64,000 nucleotides of DNA from Anastatus disparis (GCA_017163975.1 JAFFSR010000282.1:236501-300500); one strand, 5' to 3'; positions 49,691 through 60,810 are shown, numbered from the stretch's first letter. Notes: generated by a model not told the origin, from the letters alone. Translations and numbers: made by a program.

Positions 49691-49900
49691 TCAGCAGAAA
49701 TATAGCAGAAATCGGAAGCATATGACGTATGGTCTGATGTAATTTCACTGACGGTCAAGTCAATTGCGTCAGAATTGCGTCAGAATTGCAAATTTTTTGT
49801 TACCAGGGGAGGTATGAATTATTTGTTAAAAAAACTATATTTAATATAAACTATTTATTATTCACAATCAATGCGATTATTTTCAGGATCTAGAACAAAA

Positions 49901-51817
49901 ATGAGTAAACGAGGCCCCCAACCTTCAGTATCACATGAAAATAAAGTGAAAACATTGAAAAATTTTCAAATTTTTGATGCTTCTAAGAAAGTAAAAAAAG
50001 AAAGCGATCCTGTATGGCAGGAAGTATGTGACTTCATTAACAATCATTATAATCCTGAAAAGAAAATGACAAAAAGTAACATTCAAAATTACGTTCAGCA
50101 AAATCGCAATGGTATTATTTTTGATTTACTTCAAGAAAATGTTTTGAATAAAAAATCTAACAATGACGATATTAATGAAATAGATTCTGTTGATAAAAAT
50201 TTTAAACAAAATATTAACGAAAAAAAAGAATTATTAGTTTTGCAGAATAATGTCATGTATAAACCTATTATTCGAGAAGTAACAACTTTTCCATTTAACA
50301 TTTTTCATTGGTCGATGGAAGCCATAGATTTTGCTAGCAATATATCAACGAGTATTGAATATATTTTCAGACGTGTAGGATGTTTCTGTAAACCTTTCAA
50401 ATTACCAGATGGAACAAATACTAAACAAATTTATTTATTTAGTCTAGGTATAACAGTATGTGACGAATTTGTTCCCATCTGTCAGTTATCAACAGAAGAA
50501 TATTGTGTAACAATATTTAAGAGGTTTCTTAATGAAATCCTAAGAAATGGAGTACCTGTGCCAAAAACATTAATATTAGATCATCATCATAGTTTATACA
50601 TAGCTGCAAATCTAGTTTACAATTTAAACGTATCATTTGAAAAATATTTGAGTTTATGTTTTTCATATTTGACAGAAAATAAAATGAATTCCTTGCCGAG
50701 TTGTTTAATTCATACAGATGTCAGATTATTGATAGTTACAGTATTGAATTGGAATTGTATACGTACAGTTCCTTTAAATTCTATAAAATATTTTTATATC
50801 TATTGTATCGCTTTGTTAAGTTTTCAAAGCCGGTTACTTGATTTTGAAGAAGTACTTGAAAAAATATTTGTATTAGCTCTTAGTGAATTTCAAAGTAAAA
50901 CTACTAAGGACTTTTTCAATGACCTCATGTTGAAAATAAAAGAATTAAATATAGAAGAAATTTACAGCGAGAAAAACATTAAAATTATACAAGATGAATT
51001 TGCAAACTTTTTGGATTCAGATGATGTTTTAGATCAAATAAATTATGATGAATGCATACACATTTTAAATTATATTGTTAACATCGTTGAGAGAGCTGAA
51101 CAGTGGACTATGATACAAGGTATTGAATGTGAACGAAATGCTTTGTACGATAAGGATGTATGTAAAAATTTAATTAAATGCTGTACTACATTTATTATTT
51201 GGACAAAAGTCATGTATAAGAGTAATACTGAAGAAAATTCATGTTATCAATCGCTGAACAGTTACAGAATTGATTTTGGTTCTTTTTTAATGAAAGAAAT
51301 AAGTTCTGAACCATCGATAATTACGTATTTATTGAAAAATATTGAATATTCTGAAGTAATTTTACAAAAAGCCAAAAGTTTTATATACTCGTCAAAAATG
51401 TTAACAGCAAAACAAAGTAATAAAATCGAATATTTATTATATAATGAAAATTGGATGGGGCATAATGATATAGATTCTGAAGATAGTGAAGTTAGTAATT
51501 CAAATAGTAGCTCTGGCAAGAGTGAAGGAAGTATCTCGAGTGAAAACGAACTAGATTTGGAAATAGATCATTCTCATGATTTAGATATTGAATTGATAAT
51601 TAATTCTTTTTGTAAAGAATCAATTTTACAGAAATCTTTAGAATCTTGTGATGATAATATATCTTTCGAGTCAGATAATAAGATTTCAAATAGCTTTATA
51701 TCTAAAACTGAGTCAACTTCTAAAAATAATATTAAAAGAGGTATATATTTAACAGCTTGTCCAGAAATTGATGTAATAAATCAAAAACCAAACAGCAAAA
51801 AAAAAATAGAAAAATAA
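49901..51817 (+). CDS. NOF-like gene B, ORF1: transposase-like protein lacking catalytic acids
   Basis: Open for 639 codons from ATG 49901, which lies 14 bases after the splice acceptor ATTATTTTCAG at 49886 shared with gene A; a start at upstream 49871 would lie in the intron. It aligns through its length with gene A (VFKRF..EIL..GVPVPKTLILD with EEILDRWLESGAKVPKEITSD; LPSCLIHTDVRLLIV with LPNCYYRHDVAHLLK). The SFDATGG block is absent, Asp227 matches the second catalytic Asp, and the Glu of CRSETNF is replaced in NSCYQSLNSY. So two of three catalytic acids are lost. A Ser/Asp/Glu-rich segment lies at about residues 522-560. The C-terminal USP-like part follows in another frame. The long open frame could mean recent activity of a related helper element, or retention for a binding role; either is inference. 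Confidence 0.65.
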   Translation: MSKRGPQPSVSHENKVKTLKNFQIFDASKKVKKESDPVWQEVCDFINNHYNPEKKMTKSNIQNYVQQNRNGIIFDLLQENVLNKKSNNDDINEIDSVDKNFKQNINEKKELLVLQNNVMYKPIIREVTTFPFNIFHWSMEAIDFASNISTSIEYIFRRVGCFCKPFKLPDGTNTKQIYLFSLGITVCDEFVPICQLSTEEYCVTIFKRFLNEILRNGVPVPKTLILDHHHSLYIAANLVYNLNVSFEKYLSLCFSYLTENKMNSLPSCLIHTDVRLLIVTVLNWNCIRTVPLNSIKYFYIYCIALLSFQSRLLDFEEVLEKIFVLALSEFQSKTTKDFFNDLMLKIKELNIEEIYSEKNIKIIQDEFANFLDSDDVLDQINYDECIHILNYIVNIVERAEQWTMIQGIECERNALYDKDVCKNLIKCCTTFIIWTKVMYKSNTEENSCYQSLNSYRIDFGSFLMKEISSEPSIITYLLKNIEYSEVILQKAKSFIYSSKMLTAKQSNKIEYLLYNENWMGHNDIDSEDSEVSNSNSSSGKSEGSISSENELDLEIDHSHDLDIELIINSFCKESILQKSLESCDDNISFESDNKISNSFISKTESTSKNNIKRGIYLTACPEIDVINQKPNSKKKIEK

Positions 51818-51831
51818 TAAAAAATTATAAT

Positions 51832-53757
51832 TTGCTGAAACCAAAATCATTAAAAAAGAAGCAATTTTTTGTTGTTACATCAAGTTTCTTCGATTCATTC
51901 ATGGAAATTTTAGTATCCTCTTATTTCAATGCTCAAAACTTTCAAAATTCAATTGATGAATTTTCGGAAATCTTAACAAAAACCAAAACAGATTTCTTAA
52001 ATTTGTTCAAAGAATATGTTCGAACATTTAATATAACGAAATTATATACTGCGAGATTTAAATTAATCATCGAAATATGCGAGTCAATAAACAATAAATT
52101 AACTTGGACTAAATCAATTTCAGAATTTATTGAATGTGTCATGTATCCAAATATTTTTGCAAAGATTAAGTGTGTACATTGCATAACAATCAATTATCAA
52201 TATTTTAATTGTATTAAGCTATCATTAGAAGAATTATCATCTACAAACTTATCAAAGATAATTGATGATTGTTTAATGACAATAATAAAAGTTTGTGATG
52301 TTTGTTCGAAAACAGATTTAGTATGCGAATATTCGATAAAGGATTTTTTTTGTATTGACACGGAAAAAATATTCAATAAACGCCCGTCGATAGAATTAAA
52401 ACATTTAGTTCCCCATTTAATAATAAGAAATGAGAAGTTCATTTTAACTGGAGCAATAGGGTATGAAGAACCAATTGACAATAACAATTTGTGCCATTAT
52501 ATTGCATATGCTAGAAGCTTACAGGGATCTTGGAAAAAATATGATAATACTAACATTGAAACTTCAATGCCAGAAAAAATGAATATAAATAGTTGTATAA
52601 ATGCAGCACTTTTGTTGTATATTAAATATGACGTGATAAAGGAAGAAAAAAACGATTCTCATTTTTTAGACCAAATACATGATAAAGAAATTATTGATGT
52701 GAGTAACCAGAACTTTGTTAACCAAGGATCTTGTGAACAAGACTATGACAAAAGTGCAATATGTAATCGTAACATTGAGGTGAACAAATGTTCCGTAGTT
52801 GAAAGTCTTTCAACTCATTTGCAAAATTATTTTAGCTCTGCAGATACGTTCGTGAATGAGGAAATAAAATCTCTAATTGAAGACAAATCTGTCATACAAG
52901 AAAAAAGTTTTACCGAAGAAAGTTTGGATGACAGCTATAATGAAAAAAATTGGACAAATGAATCTGTTAGTTCCTTAGATTTCTCTATATCAATGCATGA
53001 TTATGCTATCAAATTTCATGACTGGAGAAACTTAATACAGAATGGATCAGTATTACCTCCTATGAAATCACTGAACCAAGACGTAAAATTGATTAATACC
53101 TGTCCTATAGATAGTATTATAGAAGTATTTACTGCAGCTTCTTGTTTTGAATGTTCATTTAGAGACTTAATTTATGGAGTTGACATATCCAGTAGTAATA
53201 AACATAATAAAGTTTTTGAAATTATCAGAAATTATGTTTTGTCTCAATCAAAAAAAGGATATTATTTGATGAGATTGGAATTTTGTAAATCTATACCAGA
53301 ACTATACCTTCAGAGAAAAATATCTGACTATCTAGAAATTGACTGCAGGGATAATGTCGTGCGTTTATTTGAATCTATAATGGCAGATGAGTATTCTTTT
53401 CAAAAAAAGATTAAATGTACGTGTAATTATGCCAATGTAAAAACATTCTGTATATATACAATAAATACTGATTTAACATCAAACGATTCTTCAGTTAAGC
53501 TAATAAAAAATTTTGTTGAAGAAAACTTCTCAAGAAAAACAAAAGTGTGCTACAACTGTAAGGGAGAGGCATTTATAAGTTACAAAATGGCTAGTTACTT
53601 TTGCATTGAATTGGAGACTAACTTTTTAATGTATAAAGATATGGAATATCATTTAAACAGTATTCCAATTCGCTTAAATTTATGCAAAGAACAGTATAAT
53701 TTAATTGGTGTAATAGCATTAAAGCTGCCATATGATTACAATGATTTAATGTATTAT
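51832..53757 (+). pseudogene. NOF-like gene B, ORF2: two tandem USP-like domains, C-terminus broken
   Basis: The frame is open from within the A10 run at 51797-51806, so it is most likely the continuation of ORF1 with a one-base phase change and not a separate gene; the TTG at 51832 is not a credible start. Two ubiquitin-specific-protease-like domains follow. Domain 1: Cys-box position reads VTSSFFDSF (Ser18 for Cys), zinc-finger-like Cys pairs at 114/117 and 155/158, and a His box NLCHYIAYARS with His222 followed by SWKKYDN. Domain 2: Cys box NTCPIDSIIEVF with Cys424, Cys pairs at 529/531 and 573/576, and at the His position LMYY (Tyr641). The frame is cut at about 53757 by foldback-like element 2 and resumes at 56039. 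Insect NOF-like proteins often carry such a C-terminal peptidase-like part as far as I recall. Confidence 0.6.
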
Positions 53758-56037
53758 TCCCGAATGGAAATTTTTCGGTGTATCAAAATGTATAAAAGTG
53801 TATGAAAGTGTATTGAAGCATACAAAAATGTATCAAAGTGTATGAAAATGTATCTAAGAGCGATTTTTCAGACCTTATTCTCGATCCATTTTGATACACT
53901 CTGATACACTTAGATACACTTTGGTACACTTTGGTACATTTCTTAAAAAGTGAGCTGAAATTAAATTTCCTCAATTTTTTTGATGTTATACACTTTGACA
54001 CATTTTGATACACTTTGACACATTTTGATACACTTTTACACACTTTGATACACTTTTACACACTTTAATATACTATGGTACATGTTGATACACTTCTGAG
54101 TATTAGCCTAAATTGTTTTTCCTGTTTTATTTTGCACACGTTTGTACACTTTGATACACTTTTACACACTTTGATACACTTTAATATACTATGGTACATC
54201 TTGATACACTTCTGAGTATTTTTTACACACTTTGACACACTTAATATACTATGGTACATCTTGATACACTTCTGAGTATTATCCTTTTCCTGTTTTATTT
54301 TGCACACGTTTGTACACTTTGATACATTTTTTTTCTTTTTTTTTTTTTTTTAAAGATTAATATATAAAGGATATTGTCCTCTATATGATTAATCTTTTTT
54401 CTATGGTGAGGTCGAGGGAGTCCCCGCCCGGTATCTGTTTATCACATTACATCAGGCTAGACTGTCAGACCCACCATACCGAAAACTTTGACTACCGATG
54501 GATGGTCAGCCACTTTTGGTGACCAACAATCAACCGATACCCAATGAGATCGGATTTTTGAGAGTCGCGATATAAAATGGCACTTACACTAATTTTCTTT
54601 CGAAAAAAAAGTTTAGAGGTACCTGGCCAGGATTCGAACCCATGCCCTCCGCGTTGAAGGCAAGAGCTCTATCCGTTACGCCACCGCGCTCTCTATATGT
54701 AATATAATACATTTTAATAAAACACGATACTCTTCGATACATTTCTAAGTAAGAAATTAAAAAATGGTTTTACCATGCACACTTTGATACACATGCGTAC
54801 ATTTTTTATACATTTTAATAGTGTTTAATACACTTTTTAGGCATGAAACGGTGTATTAAAATAAGCCGTTTTCATTTTAGATATTTTCATAAATTTTAAT
54901 GTATTAATGCCCCTTGGGATAAATGTAAGGTTAATAAAACGACAATATTGAAAAAATTGAAAAATATTTTTATAAATTATAAAAGTAAAATATAAAAAGT
55001 AATTTAAAACATAAGAATTAGCAATATATATTTGAAATATAATTTGTAATGAAAAACTTACATTCTATATTAGCATTAAATATTTAAACATTATTATTAT
55101 TAGAAATTTATAAATAATAAAAGTTTAATAGAGACAACTTCAAAAAAATAATTATTCTTTTGTAATACATATCAAGTAATGAGATAAGATAAATAATTTA
55201 TACTAATAAACACATTTTTAATTTAATAACATTATTAAATATAAATATTTAAACATTGTTGTTTCTAAGATAGTTTTTTTTTATAAATTTTCATTTGTAT
55301 TGTCTATTGAGACTAAGTTATTTTTTGTAGTCTTTGCAGTCGCATCTTCATTATTATTAGTATTATTGCTGTTTCCATTTTGCACAGTCAATATGTTACA
55401 GGGATCTTGTTGATTATTTAAGGAAGAGGCTTCATTTAATGGAAATTTATTTTAGTTAAAATTTTTAAAATGTATCAAAGTGTGCAAAAGTGTATCAAAG
55501 TATGCAAAAGTGTATCCAATAAAAACGACATTTTTCCTTTATTGGAAAAATGTATGAAAGTGTATTAAAGTGTGCAAAAGTATATCAAAGTGTATCAAAG
55601 TGTGCAAAAGTGTATCAAAGTGTGTAACACATAGCAAATGTAGAAATTAATTTTAGTCAACATTTTCGAAAAGTGTATCAAAGTGTATCAAAGTGTGCAA
55701 AAGTATATCAATGTATGCAAAAGTGTATCCAAGAAAATCAACATTTTTCCTTTATTAGAAAAATGTATGAAAGTGTATCAAAGTGTATGAAAGTGTCCAA
55801 AAAATATATGAAAATGTGCAAAAGTGTATTAAAGTGTATCAAAGTGTATATCATTAACGAATATAAAAAATTGATACCAAGAAACTTTTTTTTGGAAGTG
55901 TATAAAAATGTATGAAAGTGTATCAAAGTGTACCAAAGTGTATTAACATTTGGTCCGAAATATCGCTCTTAGATACACTTTGATACACTTTGATACACTT
56001 TCGTATGATTTGGATACATTTACCATTTTCACTGGGG
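53758..56037. mobile_element. Foldback-like element 2, GTGTATCAAA subrepeats, inside ORF2
   Basis: Ends TCCCGAATGGAAA and, inward from the right, CCCCAGTGAAAATGG, with TTAT at 53754-53757 and 56038-56041. The terminal parts are made of TGTATCAAAG-type subrepeats of about 10-22 bp: forward at 53775-53855, inverse at 53890-54330, forward at 55470-55950 and inverse at 55970-56020. A motif AAGAGCGATTTTTCAGACC near 53857 reappears inverted at about 55950. The centre (54700-55460) is AT-rich and non-coding. A SINE is inserted at 54330-54693. Terminal repeats composed of short subrepeats are the signature of foldback (FB) elements. Confidence 0.7.
54330..54693 (-). mobile_element. tRNA-derived SINE, copy 2, inside foldback-like element 2
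   Basis: It is alignable over its whole length with the copy at 37616-37995: tRNA-like head with box B GGTTCGAATCC on the minus strand, the same body, and an A tail (T run at about 54327-54351 on the plus strand). A convincing target duplication was not seen, because the flanks are repetitive. Confidence 0.85.
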
Positions 56038-56038
56038 T

Positions 56039-56191
56039 TATACATTTATAAGATCACCAAATGGAGAATGGGAAGAGAGAAATAATTTAGAAAAAAATAT
56101 ATTAATTCACTCAAAAAAAAGTACTATAAAAGCTCGACTAGCTTTAATCTTTTATGCGAGAAAAAATTGTTATAAAAAAAAATTAATATAG
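56039..56191 (+). pseudogene. C-terminal end of gene B USP-like domain 2, beyond the foldback insertion
   Basis: In the frame starting TAT at 56039 the sequence YTFIRSPNGEWEERNNL and then ARLALIFYARK continues the His-box region of domain 2, matching HYIAYARSLQGSWKKYDN and AALLLYIK of domain 1. It ends at TAG 56189-56191. Joined to LMY before the insertion it gives a continuous alignment, so this is the displaced 3' end of gene B. Confidence 0.7.
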
Positions 56192-57430
56192 AAAAAATGT
56201 TAATTTAGAACTTTTTAATTGATAAAGTTGATTTATAAAATTAGTTAATATGAATGTTTTGTATTTAATTTTCAACTCGCCTGAAGATTCTCAAGCTTTT
56301 AAAATTGACTTGCCTATTTTAGATTCATGTACTCATTTTATGAAGTATCGCATAAATATTTAGTGCATTTAGAAGTGTCATTTCACAAGTTTCATTTTAA
56401 CATCCGTTGACTAGTAAAACATGGCCAAAAAATGGTTCATTTTCTTACAGGATAGCTAGAAATCTAATTAATTTAATATCAATGATAAAAAGATTTTTTT
56501 TATATTAAATAAATTATCTTTGTTTTTATTTAGATCAAATTACGAAATAAATTGACATGAAATTTAATAAAACTGTTTATTACTCATTTTAGATAACGGA
56601 AAAAGCATGTACAAAATCTCAAATGAAAATGAAAAAGAAAGAAATACAATAAAAATTTGTATCTTAATTATTTTTACGAGTTAGCTTTCCAAAATGCAGT
56701 TATGGCTCTTCGAATAATAGAAATATGACTCGCAAATTTTTTAACAATTCGTCTACAGTGGCAGAAATTATTGGCAAAATTGAAAAATTTATGTTTCATT
56801 TAATATACACAAATATATATGGATATAAAATGTACTGATAAACATGAATTTTTAGAAATTAAGAAAGACCTTATATAATACATAATATTTTGATAGTCAC
56901 TTTCTTGCGTACTTGATATTTATTGTTTTGTTTTTAGTAATTAATGTACAAAAACAGCAAAACTATGAATAGAATTATATCTGTGGTATTACATGCCACC
57001 TCCTGTGGAAAACAAATAAAGATACTTTTACTACAAAAGTTAATTTTACACGTTCAGACAGCTCAAAAAAACAATTATAGTCAAAAATTCTCAAAGAAGC
57101 AGTGAGCAACCTTGTAGAAAAAAATATTAAAAGCTTAAAATTGTGTTTTTTTTATTTAATTCATTTATAAAAATTATATTGAGATACCAAAATAATATAA
57201 ATAGACCACTGTGCGACAGGGTGAAGGGATTATCTTATTTAAATCAAGAAAGTTTTCAGTGGGAAATTCTTATTGTTCAGATAACCCATTTTGTTTGTAA
57301 CTAATAATATAACAATCTATATTATTATGTATAAAAAAAAGAGTTTATGAAAATACAATATTTCAATTTAATTTTTGTGCATTTTATTACACACGCCTTC
57401 AAGACCTACATGTGCTGTTTTTTTGTTTGA
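56192..57430. other. AT-rich spacer
   Basis: No gene or repeat end recognised. Confidence 0.45.
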
Positions 57431-57434
57431 TTAA

Positions 57435-57862
57435 GGTGACTTTAGCATTTAGAACCATATCCTTAAAAAAATTTTTTTCTTTTAAATAATTTTTATAAAA
57501 ATCATTACAATCAATTGCTTTATATGTAATATCAATCACAATTTATTATTTAAAAATGTTTCTTTTTCATATTTATTCAACATTCTAATCATATCAATTT
57601 TAGTACATTTTCAAATCTTGTTTATTTCATGAATGAAATGTCATAATTTTATTTTTCATTTATATAATATTACTTTTTTATTACTAAATTATAAACATAA
57701 ATTATATTTTTTACATTAGAGCCTACGTTCAATTTATAAATTTCTGTAATTTTCTATTTTTAATTTTGTCATTGTTCTCATATATTTATAAAATATTTGT
57801 AACATATACTTTCTTTTTTTTTTACAAAATTTGTTTTTGTATAAAAAGTTGCTGAAGTCACC
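57435..57862. mobile_element. TTAA-flanked MITE
   Basis: TTAA lies at 57431-57434 and 57863-57866. The ends GGTGACTTTAGCA and, inward from the right, GGTGACTTCAGCA form a short terminal repeat. The interior is AT-rich and non-coding. The ends are unlike those of the GAGG family. Confidence 0.7.
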
Positions 57863-57866
57863 TTAA

Positions 57867-58560
57867 ATTATTTGATGTACTTATATAGTAGATATCACAA
57901 TCATTATAATAAAAATTCATAAAAATAAATTAAGACGTTATCAAAAATCATGTCACTATTGTAAGCATTATAAATAATTACATGGTAGATTTGATAATTA
58001 TTATGATTTTTCGTTTTATTGAATTAATTAGGTGACTGGAATAAAATATTTATTCAATACTATTTTTTTAATAGTTAAAAAATTTTTTTAGTTTTTTCGA
58101 ATATTTTTTTTATTTTTTTAAGAATGTGAATTTTCAATGGTATAATATAGAAATAATTTTAAAAAAGTATTTATAAAAAAAATATTATTTTATTCATAGA
58201 GTAAAGATAAGTCATTATTTTTCACATGATAAATATTGGTAAAACTATATACAGTTCTAGCTGATAAAATTATAATTTTGTAATAGTTTGATGATTAAAT
58301 TTTTGAAATAAAAATTTTCCTGTTACATGAATAAATTGTATATACATAAGGAAAATTGCACAGTTTTTCAAAATACACTTTATAATACTTTCTAAACCAT
58401 GTTTAGAAAATATACTGTATGCAGCATGCATTAGAATATGCTTTTCATAGAATTTATAAAATTTAGAATTATTTTGTAAAAATTAATATGTAATTTCCAC
58501 AATGGAATCATTTTGAGATTAATCAAACATCTTCACTAAAAGATATCATGCTATCACTTA
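57867..58560. other. AT-rich spacer
   Basis: Nothing recognised in this stretch. Confidence 0.45.
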
Positions 58561-60000
58561 ATTCACAAACGTTTAGGTTCCTGATTGAAATTCATATTTT
58601 CCAATGGTAAATCAACGAAGCTGTTTTCTTTACTTTCGTCACAACTACTACTAATATTAATAGTAGTTCCATGAGTCTTCTCTGAGGAAGAATCATTAAC
58701 TCCATTTTTGTCAAAAATAATTTCTATAGAACTGTCAACTGACTTCGAACAAGCAACATTTTTACTTTGGGATTCTTCAAATTCATCCATTAAATCTTTC
58801 CATGGATCTTCAAATACAGATTTCATATCAATGAATTCTGAAATTGGTAGATTCCTGTGCCAGCAAGAATTATTTTTCTAAAAAACAAATATACGTTTTT
58901 AAAAATTCTCTACTTTGCTAAAATATTTTATAGCATTATCTTTTATTATAATTCATACTATTATTTTATTTTTTAAGAGGATTTTTATGTTTTTATAAAT
59001 CTTTTCATTATTTATATTTATGGTTTTTCAATTCTACATTATAATTCCTGTAAATTTAAAAAACCATATTTACAACTAATACATCTAAATTAATAATCTA
59101 CTTTTAGCATTTAAAAATTATATTTATATAAAATTGTTAATTATTTTTAAAAAAAAGTTAAAATCACAAATATTTTTACAAGAAATAATCATAAACTGTA
59201 GTGATTATAAAATTAAATTTATAATGGTAAGTATAACAATATATTTTTATTTATAATAATATTTTACCTGTCGAACTTGCTGTTGTTATGGTTAATGATT
59301 TCGCTGTTGATACTTTAAAGGTGAGTAAGGACTATTTGGACTGCCTTGAAAATTATTTCTCTGATTATTGTAACTACTAGTAATTCCAGTAGTAGAGAAA
59401 CGTTGATAGTGTCCACCGGTTAATGGTCGTCTATTATTTCTGTTATGATATATAGGAGAACTTGAATCAAGAGGAATCATGTCATTATCCAATTGTTCGT
59501 TAGGTGAATTGTTTATTCCAGAAAATCTATGATAATTATCATTGCTGTGAATTCCCTATTGACTGTTTATCCAGAAAAAATAATAATGTAATATTTATTA
59601 CATAACATTTTTCAAATGAATTTTATTATTTGTAAACTTACAACTGATCGTTGCAAGCATGAACTAAATCTTGCACTTCTGCTAATAATTCAACATTTCT
59701 TGAAAAAAGCAATTGATTTTCTTGCTTCTCTTGTGACAATACTTTGGCTAACATTGGCCTTTAAAAGATGAGTACTTGCGTTTTATTGGTATGCCATTTT
59801 GATTTTTAAAGATTAAAAATAATTTTTTACTCCATTTTCATCACGTAAATGGTCAAGTTAAGATTTTAAACCCTTGTCGGAGTTTTCATCACTTTGAATT
59901 TGCAAATTATCTTGAGTTTTATCTTGATTTGTAATTTCACTTTCTGATTTTGAATCAATTTTTTCTTCGTCATTTCTGTCTTCATGTTTTGAAACTCGTC
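58561..60000 (-). pseudogene. Host-like gene, copy 2 (broken, minus strand)
   Basis: Inverse counterpart of copy 1, with exon-like blocks at about 59825-60000, 59643-59763, 59275-59560 and 58563-58877. The last exon here continues past DEFE into EESQSKNVACSKSVDSS and ends KRL stop at 58563-58565, while copy 1 diverges at that point and goes on to other exons. Copy 2 shares the TAA after GLKS and the frame slip in TTTTAAAGGCC with copy 1, and in addition has two TAA stops in place of Gln codons near 59288-59296 (RNH stop P stop QQQV). No exon matching the copy 1 Lys-rich or EPSLLN parts is present. Confidence 0.55.
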
Positions 60001-60480
60001 TACTTTTATAGCTCCAAAATATATTTCATTAATAATACTGTTATTGTAATTACTTATAATTATAATCGTAATTATAAGTAATTACGTAACTTATTCATTA
60101 GATATTTACTTCCAGGAGGCCGCAACGTTGCCTCGTGGAAGTTAAGTAGCTTAATAAACTGGAAAAGCAGAAGGTTAATATTTATTGATTTTTACTCGCA
60201 TATTCTTTTGATCATGCGCACGCTACGTATTAAACCGATCGGACAGCCGGAACACGGAATTGGAACAGCAGAATTGGCGTTAAAAATATTGCAAAAGAAA
60301 TAATTTATTTAAAAAATAAATATTGCAAATTTCGTAACGAGATAATTATTTTCATGACCCGCAATTAAATTGGAAACGATTCGCGTTAGATTTTTTTATT
60401 AATAACGTTAACTTGCTGAGAAAAACCTTTTTAATTTTTTTTTTTAATACTGTAAATTTTAATTTTTTGCAAAAAATCTA
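58785..60480. repeat. Right arm of the 1.7 kb inverted repeat (partner 38649-40338)
   Basis: It is the inverse of the left arm, ending at AATTTTTTGCAAAAAATCTA. It includes the palindrome around 60109-60145 and the ATTATAAGTAATTAC stretch seen at 39020-39070. Differences between the arms are scattered substitutions and small indels. Confidence 0.8.
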
Positions 60481-60656
60481 AAACGCCCGCAGTTTTTTTT
60501 ATTGCGGTTGTCAACGGTGCTAACGATTCCGCAATTATTGGAATTTTCATTTTCACGTTTTTTTAAAGTCATTTTCCGACTTCGCATAGCTGTGAATAGC
60601 CCCTCGGTTGGAATCCTGCTTCAAAGTATATGGAGAAGTAAAAGAAAATCCACTAA

Positions 60657-60810
60657 GGCTCGAATTTATAGTCAACTCTTGGCACTCAGTTTACATGTAT
60701 TAAACATCATTCTATCCTTGTTTTTCTTATGGAAGTAGAGTAAGATAGAATGATGTTTGATACATGTAAACTGAGTGTTGAGTGCCAAGTGTGGACTATA
60801 AATTCGAGCC
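60657..60810. mobile_element. MITE with GGCTCGAATTTATAG ends, TAA duplication
   Basis: TAA lies at 60654-60656 and 60811-60813. The two halves are almost perfect inverse copies (GGCTCGAATTTATAGTC at each end) around a short centre near 60728. A 3-bp TAA duplication fits PIF/Harbinger-type targeting. The same end motif occurs inside the 6.8 kb palindrome (near 8287) and at 61528. Confidence 0.8.

Larger units (their letters stand above)
47411..49809. mobile_element. Foldback-like element 1, built of tandem repeats, in leader of gene B
   Basis: The ends are ACCCTGGTAACA and, inward from the right, CCCCTGGTAACA, followed on both sides by related TCTGACGCAAT sequence. Left half: about five units of a 120-bp GC-rich repeat (47498-48080). 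Right half: a 239-bp repeat unit, about two copies (49150-49690). Both repeats are rich in CAGCAG/TTGCA motifs. The paralogous leader of gene A (GATGACAAGAGGTATT, 43428-43443) is an empty site and shows that the element sits next to the leader splice donor. No coding frame in the 2.4 kb. Confidence 0.65.

Noticed and set aside
53783..54307. Minus-strand frames with SVSKCI/KCIKVY repeats
   Set aside because: Translations of the GTGTATCAAA subrepeats.
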